A DNA stretch of 64,000 bases. It comes from Pantanalinema sp. GBBB05 (GTDB lineage Bacteria; Cyanobacteriota; Cyanobacteriia; Leptolyngbyales; Leptolyngbyaceae). The stretch lies in NCBI GenBank assembly GCA_016743235.1, contig VRZD01000014.1, positions 91,923-155,922 of the forward strand, given 5' to 3'. Every line of letters starts with the position of its first letter. The stretch's first letter is position 1. Under the pieces are notes generated by a model that made no database searches, was not told where the DNA came from, and saw only the letters and a program-made list of their open reading frames with translations. This document shows, one piece after another, positions 36,302-44,421 of the stretch. The translations under genes and the position numbers were made by a program.

Positions 36302-36733
36302 TTAGCTCTTTGTCGTTGAGTTAATGCTACCGACTACTTGATCCTTCAGGGTTTCGATATCCTGGACTAACTCCTGACGGTTAGATGCCCGCAGCAAGTA
36401 GCGATACACAAACCAGGCAGTGTAGCCAAAGCCAACCAATTCAAACGTTGGAGCCAATAGCGGAATATCGTTCAGGGCATCTAAAACAGCTAGCACTAGC
36501 TTGACACCGACGATGCCACCAAAGATCAGTCCCAGCGTAATAATGGGTCGCTTGTACTCTCCAAAGAACTCAGAGAGATACTCAGGCAGACCCGACAGGA
36601 AGGAATAAACTTTTTCGCCCACCTGTCGCCATTGTTGGCTAGCGTCGCTAGTGGAAGCAGGCAACAGCAGCGGATCATCACCATTGATGTCTGCGCTCGC
36701 AGAGAATTCGGATTCTTTCACTTCAGGGTTCAT
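36302..36733 (-). CDS. CAAD-domain / CURT1-like thylakoid protein
   Basis: The 143-residue protein has a polar N-terminus of about 45 residues, an amphipathic helix (VGEKVYSFLSGLPEYLSEFFGEYKRPI), two transmembrane helices (about 66-85 and 93-112) and a C-terminal amphipathic helix. This is the CAAD/CURT1 plan. CURT1 proteins bend thylakoid membranes at grana margins or, in Synechocystis (CurT), at thylakoid-plasma-membrane contact zones; CAAD domains are also appended to some cyanobacterial tRNA synthetases. The free-standing form here fits CurT best. Confidence 0.85.
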   Translation of the reverse strand: MNPEVKESEFSASADINGDDPLLLPASTSDASQQWRQVGEKVYSFLSGLPEYLSEFFGEYKRPIITLGLIFGGIVGVKLVLAVLDALNDIPLLAPTFELVGFGYTAWFVYRYLLRASNRQELVQDIETLKDQVVGSINSTTKS

Positions 36734-37348
36734 AATGCATAACCTGGGAGTAACGACCTGGGCAAAGCTGGTGAATAAAAATCACACCAGCAACAAAACA
36801 CTATAGAGTAGCGGAACCATTCGATGAGCCTTCCAGCATACCAACGCTAAAACTTGGTTTTATCGTCAGCAAGATAGATAATTACCTGATTTACTTCGAT
36901 CTGTAAACCATTTTGGGGCAGATAGACGACAAACAGAGGGTTAGCGAACCTTGCCAACCCTGACTTACAGTAGATTTGGTAGTTATTGTATGCGCTGCGG
37001 ACTCAGAGCGATGCAATCAGTTAGTCAAGGTTTTTTTGGGCTAAAGAACCCAAACTTGTGCCTTAAACGGTTTTCTCGTTTTCAAAGAGATTGAGTTTTT
37101 TCACAAAACTCAATATTTCGGGGTATAGGAGTGGTCTGGGATACCAAACTACCAGAGCAATGTTCTGCTTAAGCTCAGGCGCAGGGGGTAGCTCTGCTCC
37201 GAGATATAAACTTTTTGAGTGAGAAAATCACGTTAATTTACTTAGCGGCTAAGTCGCTGCTACAGTGGTGGATTGATGTTAGCCCTTTTGAATGGATGGG
37301 CATAGTAATGATTGGAGCAACTGCTAAATCAGGTGGAGTGCCATAGGA
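36734..37348. other. Long divergent intergenic region with two hairpins
   Basis: The 615-base gap between the CAAD gene and the GGDEF-EAL gene has no supported ORF. One hairpin near 37027-37060 pairs a TTTGGG arm with CCCAAA. A second, at 37090-37114, is perfect (ATTGAGTTTT/AAAACTCAAT, 5-base loop). Such a pair could end or form a small RNA, but no known RNA family was recognised. Confidence 0.45.
37090..37114. terminator. Perfect 10-bp hairpin in the 37-kb intergenic region
   Basis: ATTGAGTTTT pairs exactly with AAAACTCAAT around TTCAC. No annotated gene ends on either side (both neighbours start away from it), so if it terminates transcription, the transcript would be a non-coding RNA or a leader of the downstream gene. 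Confidence 0.45.
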
Positions 37349-39079
37349 ATGACGCGAATTCTCGTCATTGAGGACGATTCGACAGTTCAGAGTTTAATTC
37401 TCAAACTGCTACAAGCTGAAGGCTTCACTACAATAAGCAGTTCAGATGGGCGATCGGGGATCGTCATGGCACAGCAGCATGAGCCTGATTTAATTATCTG
37501 CGACATCATGATGCCGGAGTGTAACGGCTATGAAGTGTTAGAAACTCTACGGGAATATCCCACGACCGCGCGAATTCCGTTTATTTTTCTGAGTGCTAAA
37601 GCCGATCGAGCGGCTTTACGTCAGGGTATGGAGTTAGGAGCGGATGATTATCTCACTAAGCCCTTTACTCGCGCTGAATTGTTAGGTGCGATCGCCGCTC
37701 GATTAGATAAACAGGCATCCATTACCCAACCTTATATTGATGAGATGAAGCGGGCTGCCCGTAGCCTGAACCAACTGGCATACCGCGATCCTCTCACCAA
37801 CTTACCAAATCGCATTCTATTACATCATCAGATGCAAGAATTGCTGCTGGAAGCTGGGCGATCGCGGCAACTCATTGCGGTGATGTACTTGAATTTGAAT
37901 CGCTTTAAAGCAGTGAATCTCAACTTGGGTTACTCCGGTGGGGATCAACTTCTCCAAACGGTTGCCGACCGCTTACGCCAACTCTTTCCCACCGAAGGGC
38001 AGATTGCACGTTTAAGTGGAGATGAGTTCGGATTGCTGTTAACCCATGCCAGCAACCAGGAAGCTGTAGCTGAGTTTGCTAAACGGGTTTTGGTGTTTTT
38101 AGCCGAACCTTATGAGCTATTTGATCAGTATGTGCAAATTCATGGCAGTTTGGGGATTGCCCTATTTCCACAGGATGGCAATACTCCTGATACATTACTA
38201 AGCCGAGCCGATACCGCCATGCGTCAAGCTAAAACCTTGGGTGGTAGTCAGTATGCATTTTACGATGTGCAAATGGATTTGCAGATCTCAGAACGGCGGA
38301 TGATTGAAAGCCGCCTACGATCGGCTCAAAGCAATCAAGAATTGGAACTGCACTATCAACCCCAAGTGAACTTAGTCACCGGGCGGATTATTGGTGCTGA
38401 GGCATTGCTGCGATGGAAGCAGGCTGACTTAGGCACCGTTTCACCAGCCAAATTTATTCCGGTAGCTGAAGAAACTGGCTTGATTGTCTCGATCGGAGAA
38501 TGGGTCTTACGCACAGCTTGCATTCAGGCCCAGTCGTGGCAAAATGCCAGCCAAATGCCAATCCGCGTCTCCGTCAATTTATCTGCCCGTCAGTTCAAGC
38601 AAGCTAATTTGTCGGGTATGGTCGCTCAAGTGCTACGAGAAACCCAATTAGACCCAACATTGCTCGTGATCGAATTAACCGAAACCTCAGTGATGGAGGA
38701 TGTCGAAACTACCATTTCGATCTTGCAAGAGCTGAAGCGCATGGGGGTTCAGATTTCGATCGATGATTTTGGCACGGGCTATTCCTCACTCAATTACCTC
38801 AAGCGGTTTCCGATCGATGTCTTGAAAATTGATCAATCGTTTGTGCAAGACATTACTACAGATACCAACGATGCGGCGATCGCCAAAGCAATTATTGCCA
38901 TGGCTCAAAGCTTGCAATTAAAGGTGATTGCGGAGGGCGTAGAAACCCAGGAACAATACGAATTTCTCCGTCACAATGGTTGTAATGCCATGCAGGGCTA
39001 TCTATTTAGCCGTCCGTTAAGTTCATCGGATTTTGTGGCCTTATTAAACAGTGATAAACGCTTACAAATGATGCGGTAG
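37349..39079 (+). CDS. Response regulator with GGDEF and EAL domains
   Basis: The 576-residue protein has a receiver domain (residues 1-120; Asp52 acceptor, Ser82, Lys104), a GGDEF domain (about 140-305) and an EAL domain (about 320-570). The cyclase signature is SGDEF, and the RxxD inhibitory site is absent (PTEG), so c-di-GMP synthesis may be weak or lost. The EAL part keeps EALLRW, DDFGTGYSSLNYL and the late EGVET, so it likely hydrolyses c-di-GMP. AGGA stands right before the ATG. No cognate kinase gene is adjacent. Confidence 0.93.
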   Translation: MTRILVIEDDSTVQSLILKLLQAEGFTTISSSDGRSGIVMAQQHEPDLIICDIMMPECNGYEVLETLREYPTTARIPFIFLSAKADRAALRQGMELGADDYLTKPFTRAELLGAIAARLDKQASITQPYIDEMKRAARSLNQLAYRDPLTNLPNRILLHHQMQELLLEAGRSRQLIAVMYLNLNRFKAVNLNLGYSGGDQLLQTVADRLRQLFPTEGQIARLSGDEFGLLLTHASNQEAVAEFAKRVLVFLAEPYELFDQYVQIHGSLGIALFPQDGNTPDTLLSRADTAMRQAKTLGGSQYAFYDVQMDLQISERRMIESRLRSAQSNQELELHYQPQVNLVTGRIIGAEALLRWKQADLGTVSPAKFIPVAEETGLIVSIGEWVLRTACIQAQSWQNASQMPIRVSVNLSARQFKQANLSGMVAQVLRETQLDPTLLVIELTETSVMEDVETTISILQELKRMGVQISIDDFGTGYSSLNYLKRFPIDVLKIDQSFVQDITTDTNDAAIAKAIIAMAQSLQLKVIAEGVETQEQYEFLRHNGCNAMQGYLFSRPLSSSDFVALLNSDKRLQMMR

Positions 39080-39391
39080 TAGCAACAGGGCATCAACCAT
39101 GAAGCAGGTAATTTGTAGAAATTCTGCAATCTGTAATCTTGAATCTCTAACTCTAAACAAACCGTTATATTGCTAAAAATTACAGCTCCTGAGACACCTG
39201 ATTTGTCCTCACAAGTTCCTCAGATTCTTTTCCTACAACTAGGGATGTGGGACTCAGAAAACCATCAGACCAATAGCCGAAGCTATTAGAGCCAGTTTTA
39301 AATTCACGCTTCAGACAAGGTCTATCCGCTGAGTTCTAAGCAGAACGGTTGAACGTCCAGGTTCAGCCAACGTTTTAAGAGGACTAGGCAC
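39080..39391. other. Upstream region of ppsA, nothing recognised
   Basis: The 312-base spacer follows the GGDEF-EAL gene. It contains AT-rich sequence and CTGAG/CTCAG short inverted repeats but no ORF or RNA gene I can name. It should carry the 3' end of the upstream transcript and the ppsA promoter. Confidence 0.4.
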
Positions 39392-41830
39392 ATGCTGAAT
39401 ACTACGATTGATTCCAACGTAGACCCGCAAGCAAATAGAGAAACGGCTTTTGTACTCAAATTTGAACAGGTTGGTTTAAGTGACATTCCCCTAGTCGGCG
39501 GTAAGAATGCCTCGCTCGGTGAAATGATTCAACAACTAACCAGCAAAGGTGTCAATGTTCCCAACGGGTTTGCGACTACAGCTTACGCCTATCGTTATTT
39601 CATCGAAACGGCTGGTTTAGAAGAAAAACTTCGTTTGCTGTTTGCCGATCTCGATGTCGAAGATATGAACAGTTTGCGGCAGGTGGGGAAACAAGCCCGC
39701 TTGTTGATGATGCAAACACCATTTCCACAAGATTTACAAGATGCGATCGCCGCTGGCTATACCGAATTGTGCCAACAATATGGCGCTGACACCGACGTAG
39801 CGGTTCGTTCCAGTGCCACCGCCGAAGACCTGCCAGATGCCAGTTTTGCTGGACAACAAGAGACCTATTTAAACGTCCACGGGCTGCAAGGGGTGTTAGA
39901 GTCCTGCCACAAGTGCTTTGCCTCCATCTTCACCGATCGCGCCATTTCCTATCGCACGATTAAAGGCTTCGATCACTTTGAAGTTGCCCTCTCAGTCGGT
40001 GTGCAAAAGATGGTGCGGTCTGACTTAGCCGCGTCTGGCGTCATGTTCTCGATCGATACCGAGACTGGCTTCAAAGATGCCGCCTTTATTACCTCTGCCT
40101 ATGGATTAGGGGAAAATGTGGTGCAAGGGGCGGTTAACCCGGATGAATTCTTTGTGTTTAAACCCACCTTGAAGCAAGGCTACAAACCGATCGTCAAAAA
40201 ACGGGTCGGGACTAAAGAGATCAAGATGATCTATGACGTGGGTGGCTCTAAGCTAACCAAAAACGTCCCTGTGCCCGATAGCGAACGCGACAAATACTCC
40301 ATCACTGACGATGAAGTGATCCAACTGGCGAAATGGGCCTGCATTATTGAAGACCACTATACCCAAATTCGCGGCAGCTATAGCCCAATGGATATTGAGT
40401 GGGCCAAAGATGGGCTGACAGAACAACTGTTTATCGTCCAAGCCCGTCCCGAAACGGTACAGTCCCAGAAGTCGGGCAATATCCTTAAGTCCTATTCCAT
40501 GACCGAAAAAGGCAAAGTGCTCGTCCTCGGTCGGGCGGTGGGTGAAATGGTCGGACAGGGTACGGCGCGCGTGATCATGGATGTCCACCGGATTGACGAA
40601 TTCAAACCGGGAGAAGTCTTAGTTACCAACCGCACCGATCCCGATTGGGAACCAATCATGAAGAAAGCCAGCGCGATCGTCACCAACCAGGGTGGACGGA
40701 CGTGCCACGCGGCGATTATTGCTCGTGAGTTGGGGATTCCCGCGATCGTCGGTTGTGGGGATGCCACCGAAAAACTCCAAACCGGGCAGGAAGTCACGAT
40801 CTCCTGCTGTGAAGGGGAAGATGGCAAGGTCTACGAAGGCTTACTCCCATTTGAAATTAAGGAAGTTGCCCTCGATAACCTGCCTCGGACGCGCACCCAA
40901 ATCTTGATGAATGTGGGCAATCCGGATGAAGCCTTTAGTCTCTGTGCCATTCCGAATGATGGTGTAGGTCTAGCCCGGTTAGAGTTCATCATTGCCAACC
41001 AGATTCAAGCGCACCCCTTAGCGCTGATCCACTACAAAGAACTGAAGGATGAATTAGCGAAGTACAAGATCGCCGATATCACCAAGCAGTACGATGACAA
41101 ACCCGAATTCTTTGTGGACAAATTGGCTCAAGGCGTGGGCGCGATCGCCGCTGCCTTCTATCCCAAACCTGTGATCGTGCGGATGTCGGACTTCAAGAGC
41201 AATGAATACGCGAACCTGCTGGGTGGGCGCGAATTTGAGCCGCATGAAGAAAACCCGATGATTGGTTGGCGGGGAGCCTCTCGCTACTATGACGAGAAAT
41301 ATCGCGAAGGCTATGCTCTGGAATGCAAAGCCATGAAACGGGTACGGGATGACATGGGCTTAACCAACGTCATCTTAATGATCCCGTTCTGCCGCACTCC
41401 CAACGAAGGTCGGCGGGTACTCGCGGAAATGGAACGCAACGGTCTGAAGCGCGGTGTGAATGGGTTGCAGGTCTATGTGATGTGCGAAATTCCCAGTAAC
41501 GTCGTGTTAGCCGATGAATTCGCGGAAGTCTTCGATGGCTTCTCGATCGGCTCGAATGACCTGACTCAGTTAACGCTGGGACTCGATCGCGATTCCGCTC
41601 TGGTTGCCCACCTGTTTGACGAACGCAATACAGCGGTTAAACGGTTGGTCGGCGATGTGATCCGCACCGCCAAGGAAAAAGGTCGCAAGATTGGCATCTG
41701 CGGTCAAGCGCCAAGCGACTATCCCGAATTCGCCCGCTTCCTAGTTGAGCAAGGGATTCATTCCATCAGCCTCAACCCCGACTCGGTGCTGAAGACCATT
41801 CTGGAAATTGCTGAAGCTGAGAAGTTCTAG
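39392..41830 (+). CDS. ppsA: Phosphoenolpyruvate synthase
   Basis: The 812-residue enzyme makes PEP from pyruvate with ATP, giving AMP and phosphate. It has the N-terminal ATP-grasp domain (GGKNASLGEM, RSSATAEDLPDASFAGQQETYLN), the central phosphohistidine in GGRTCHAAIIAREL (His439), and a C-terminal PEP-binding TIM barrel with DRDSALVAH and CGQAPSDYPEF. Codon use and GC are slightly higher than neighbours, as expected for an expressed gene. AGAGGACTAGGCAC precedes the ATG. Confidence 0.95.
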   Translation: MLNTTIDSNVDPQANRETAFVLKFEQVGLSDIPLVGGKNASLGEMIQQLTSKGVNVPNGFATTAYAYRYFIETAGLEEKLRLLFADLDVEDMNSLRQVGKQARLLMMQTPFPQDLQDAIAAGYTELCQQYGADTDVAVRSSATAEDLPDASFAGQQETYLNVHGLQGVLESCHKCFASIFTDRAISYRTIKGFDHFEVALSVGVQKMVRSDLAASGVMFSIDTETGFKDAAFITSAYGLGENVVQGAVNPDEFFVFKPTLKQGYKPIVKKRVGTKEIKMIYDVGGSKLTKNVPVPDSERDKYSITDDEVIQLAKWACIIEDHYTQIRGSYSPMDIEWAKDGLTEQLFIVQARPETVQSQKSGNILKSYSMTEKGKVLVLGRAVGEMVGQGTARVIMDVHRIDEFKPGEVLVTNRTDPDWEPIMKKASAIVTNQGGRTCHAAIIARELGIPAIVGCGDATEKLQTGQEVTISCCEGEDGKVYEGLLPFEIKEVALDNLPRTRTQILMNVGNPDEAFSLCAIPNDGVGLARLEFIIANQIQAHPLALIHYKELKDELAKYKIADITKQYDDKPEFFVDKLAQGVGAIAAAFYPKPVIVRMSDFKSNEYANLLGGREFEPHEENPMIGWRGASRYYDEKYREGYALECKAMKRVRDDMGLTNVILMIPFCRTPNEGRRVLAEMERNGLKRGVNGLQVYVMCEIPSNVVLADEFAEVFDGFSIGSNDLTQLTLGLDRDSALVAHLFDERNTAVKRLVGDVIRTAKEKGRKIGICGQAPSDYPEFARFLVEQGIHSISLNPDSVLKTILEIAEAEKF

Positions 41831-41858
41831 CCTCCAGATTTAGGGAGTAGAGGGATTG

Positions 41859-41993
41859 GGGTACAGGATACAGATTACAGTTTGTGTTCTCTCTAGCAAC
41901 CCTCTACTGCCTAACACTTCTTGATCACGAAGACTCAATGGCGGTCTGACCACCACCCACTTCTGCAAGAAGCCCTCGTTGTATCCTGTACCC
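41859..41993. repeat. 135-base segment bounded by 14-base inverted repeats
   Basis: GGGTACAGGATACA at 41859-41872 and its exact reverse complement at 41980-41993 bound the segment between ppsA and the USP gene. A second, nearly matching pair (AGTAGAGGGATTG and CAACCCTCTACT) is nested around the left arm. The structure looks like a small non-autonomous element or a long hairpin. Confidence 0.6.
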
Positions 41994-42015
41994 TTTTCCT
42001 TTAAGGAGCCTGACC

Positions 42016-42555
42016 ATGTTTTCACCCTTTCAAAAAATTCTGGTCGCCCTCGATCGCTCCGATATGGGTCAACAAGTGTTTGAGCGAGCCGTTATCCTGG
42101 CACAGGCTCAACAGGCTCGGCTAATGTTGTTGCATGTGATGTCGCCGATGGATGGGGAAGCGCCACCGATGATGTATCCCCGACCCGATGGCGTTTATCC
42201 GGGGATTTATGAAGAAGCGATTAAAACCTATGCACGACAGTGGGAAGCCCATGAGCGGGAAGGATTACAGTGGTTACAAACCCTAGCCGAACGAGCGACT
42301 GCGACTGGAGTGACGGCTGAATATACTCAAAATAATGGCGTTCCGGGTCGAACCATTTGCGCGATCGCCAATACCTGGGGCGCTGATTTGATTGTCTTAG
42401 GACGACGGGGACACTCTGGGTTAAGTGAAATGTTATTAGGTAGCGTCAGCAACTATGTATTGCACCATGCCCCCTGTTCGGTATTAACCATCCAAGGCAA
42501 AGGCAATGTGGCTGAACCGAAAGCCACTGAGTCACTCACTACAAGTAGCCATTGA
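42016..42555 (+). CDS. Universal stress protein
   Basis: The 179-residue single-domain UspA protein starts FQKILVALDRSDMGQQV. Near the C-terminus it carries the ATP-binding pattern G-2x-G-9x-G-S as GRRGHSGLSEMLLGSVS, so it belongs to the ATP-binding subgroup. A short insert (about residues 45-65, MDGEAPPMMYPRPDG) is common in cyanobacterial members. It follows ppsA by 185 bases, with a repeat element between. Confidence 0.92.
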   Translation: MFSPFQKILVALDRSDMGQQVFERAVILAQAQQARLMLLHVMSPMDGEAPPMMYPRPDGVYPGIYEEAIKTYARQWEAHEREGLQWLQTLAERATATGVTAEYTQNNGVPGRTICAIANTWGADLIVLGRRGHSGLSEMLLGSVSNYVLHHAPCSVLTIQGKGNVAEPKATESLTTSSH

Positions 42556-42635
42556 TGATGAGATTGTTGGGAGCGATCGCGAATCACCAAGGATAAATTG
42601 AATTAAAAGTTTCCTGTATTGGGCTGAGTGATGAC

Positions 42636-42676
42636 GACTGGGGATTGAGCAGATGGTTCAATGACCCAGTCTTTTC
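42636..42676 (+). terminator. Rho-independent terminator after the USP gene
   Basis: GACTGGG pairs with CCCAGTC, with an inner ATTGA/TCAAT extension, and CTTTTCC follows directly. It lies about 80 bases after the USP stop and just before the 3' end of the convergent rnc gene. Confidence 0.65.
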
Positions 42677-42680
42677 CTAT

Positions 42681-43361
42681 TTAAATCAATCCTAAGCGAT
42701 CGAGCGCATCTCGCGCGGCATCTTTCTCAGCTTCTTGTTTTTTATGTCCATTACCTCGCCCATAGGTTTTGTTGGCAACCTGCACTTCCGCAACAAAATG
42801 TTTAGCGTGATCGGGACCCGATTCTGACACAATCACATACTGTGGATTCTCTTTTGGGTTGGCTAATGCCCATTCCTGAAACCGACTTTTGAAGTTAATA
42901 TTTGGTGCTACAACAACTAAATGATTCACCACCGAATTAAAAAATGGCTCGACATACGATCGCACCTGATTAATATCAGAATTGGTGTCTAGAAAATAAG
43001 CACCAATTAAGGCTTCAAACGTACTACTAAGCAAACGAACATTTTGCCGTCCCCCTTCGCGATCGGCTCCTTTCCCTAACTTGATCTGCTGACCCAAGTT
43101 CAGGGCTTCAGCAAACTTAGCGAGTTGTTTGGCATCCACTAATGCCGATCGCAAGGGAGTTAATTCTCCCTCACTTTTATTGGGATAGCGTTTATATAAA
43201 AACTCACCACTGAGAAAATTCAACACCGCATCGCCCAAAAATTCTAACCGCTCATTATGTTTGCCAGCACTGGAATTTTCATTGGCAAACGATCGATGGG
43301 TTAAAGCGCGTTCTAACAGAGAGCGATCGTGAAACTTTGGCAAAGTAAGGGAAGGGGGCAT
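42681..43361 (-). CDS. rnc: Ribonuclease III
   Basis: The 226-residue double-strand-specific endonuclease has the RNase III signature ERLEFLGDAVLNFLSGEFLY and the second acidic site in STFEALIGAYFLD. A C-terminal dsRNA-binding domain (about residues 155-225) is recognisable from NPQYVIVSESGPDHAKHFVAEV and GHKKQEAEKDAARDAL. Cyanobacterial genomes often carry several rnc paralogues; this is a full-length one. An HNH endonuclease gene lies 17 bases upstream on the same strand. Confidence 0.95.
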   Translation of the reverse strand: MPPSLTLPKFHDRSLLERALTHRSFANENSSAGKHNERLEFLGDAVLNFLSGEFLYKRYPNKSEGELTPLRSALVDAKQLAKFAEALNLGQQIKLGKGADREGGRQNVRLLSSTFEALIGAYFLDTNSDINQVRSYVEPFFNSVVNHLVVVAPNINFKSRFQEWALANPKENPQYVIVSESGPDHAKHFVAEVQVANKTYGRGNGHKKQEAEKDAARDALDRLGLI

Positions 43362-43378
43362 TTTTCAGCTTCTTACAC

Positions 43379-43630
43379 CTATTCAATAAATCTCCATTCT
43401 ACAGGAAGAAAACCAGGAGGATAAAGGCGATTCCCTCTTGAGTTGTTACATGGAGAACAAGCAATGCGTAGATTGCCTATATCATTCCCTCCTCCTTTAC
43501 TTTTATGTTTTATATGTTCAATTGTCATCTGTTTCCAACTCAGCTTTTGTCCACACCAACAACAACAATCTCCATACATTTTTACAAGCTTTTGCTTCTT
43601 GCGTTGTTTCCGTTTTGAATTCATTGCCAT
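43379..43630 (-). CDS. Small HNH endonuclease
   Basis: The 83-residue protein has a zinc-finger-type HNH core: CWCGQ and CSPC supply the two cysteine pairs, and TIEHIKHKSKGGGNDIGNLRIACSPCNNSRGN gives the His-Asn-Asn ββα-metal motif. The N-terminal 15 residues are strongly basic (NSKRKQRKKQK). Free-standing proteins of this size occur as remnants of homing or phage nucleases and as host nicking enzymes. The gene and its upstream region are markedly more AT-rich than neighbours, a hint of transfer. ATG at 43630 or 43624 could be used. Confidence 0.8.
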   Translation of the reverse strand: MAMNSKRKQRKKQKLVKMYGDCCCWCGQKLSWKQMTIEHIKHKSKGGGNDIGNLRIACSPCNNSRGNRLYPPGFLPVEWRFIE

Positions 43631-43742
43631 CTCTAAAATTCCTAAAAAGGTGAATTAGAGGGGCAAACTTCATTATTTAAGTGCAGCAGAATATTGTGAT
43701 AACTCATTAAAGAGTTAGCCACTGACTCTGTTACAGATACAC

Positions 43743-43796
43743 CTTCTTAAAATACTTATTTCTATCTAGATAGATAGAAATAAGTATGCCAAGAAA
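43743..43796. repeat. 54-base palindromic repeat, copy 1
   Basis: The core is a perfect inverted repeat with 17-base arms around GA (arm begins ATACTTATTTCTATC). The outer ends CTTCTT and AAGAA also match with a few changes. Copy 2 lies 81 bases downstream in the same orientation. Confidence 0.85.
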
Positions 43797-43877
43797 GATA
43801 ACGAAAGATAACGAGTTTACCCCATAGCAAAATGGAGATAGATCTCTGCCAAAGGCAAAAGTACCTAGATTGAGCTG

Positions 43878-43931
43878 CTTCTTAAAATACTTATGCCTAT
43901 CTAGATAGATAGAAATAAGTATGCCAAGAAA
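43878..43931. repeat. 54-base palindromic repeat, copy 2
   Basis: This is identical to copy 1 except for two bases in the left arm (GC in place of TT), which break the perfect palindrome. The right arm and both flanks are unchanged. Confidence 0.85.
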
Positions 43932-44210
43932 ACCTTGCTTCCATTCTTGTCTAGAACACCAAAAAAGTCAAGTAATCAATTTACTAACCTTGTAATTAGA
44001 TAAGTCTCTACATAGTAAAACCATCTAAAGATAGAGGTTTATTCTTATTCTTGTTAAACAACTTACTAATTTCTTTAACTTCATAGAGAGGAAGTTCATC
44101 AAAGCTTTAAATCATCCAGACGGGTGACAAAGGACTCGCCATGTAGAGGGAGTTAAAGCTGAGTGCGATCGGCGAAGGTATATTTATTCAGCCCTGCAAT
44201 CGTCTACGTT

Positions 44211-44420
44211 ATGCAAACTCCTAACCATAACCGTCCCAAGTCTACTGGCATTAGTCAGGTGATCGATCGAGTTCTAACCTCTGGCAAAATCACCCGTGCT
44301 GATGAAAGCGTCTTTTTGAGAGCAATGGTAAATGACCATCCCCTCAACTCAGAAGAAATGAATCAAATCAACCATGTGTTCGATCGGCTGCAAATGGGTC
44401 TGCTGAAAGTCGTTGACTAA
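44211..44420 (+). CDS. Small cyanobacterial conserved protein (paralogue of 3785-3988)
   Basis: The 69-residue protein starts MQTPNHNRPKSTG and ends INHVFDRLQMGLLKVVD. It shares its plan with the 67-residue protein at 3785-3988, including the closing G-L-L-K-V-V-D. The ATG at 44211 is favoured over an upstream in-frame GTG at 44163, which would add 16 residues of unrelated composition. It is convergent with the large fusion gene, only one base between stop codons. Function is unknown. Confidence 0.7.
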   Translation: MQTPNHNRPKSTGISQVIDRVLTSGKITRADESVFLRAMVNDHPLNSEEMNQINHVFDRLQMGLLKVVD

Positions 44421-44421
44421 C

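Larger units (their letters stand above)
43631..44210. other. AT-rich repeat island
   Basis: This 580-base gap is clearly AT-rich and contains two copies of a 54-base palindromic repeat and a short direct repeat (AAAGATAACG twice near 43795-43815). No convincing ORF of useful length is present. Position beside an HNH gene suggests a recombination-prone site. Confidence 0.6.

Noticed and set aside
36734..37348. 6S RNA, RNase P RNA, tmRNA or SRP RNA gene
   Set aside because: I looked for the conserved cores of these RNAs in this and the other long gaps and found none; only simple hairpins are present.
43743..43931. CRISPR array
   Set aside because: There are only two repeat units, each a long palindrome, with a single 81-base spacer and no cas genes nearby.
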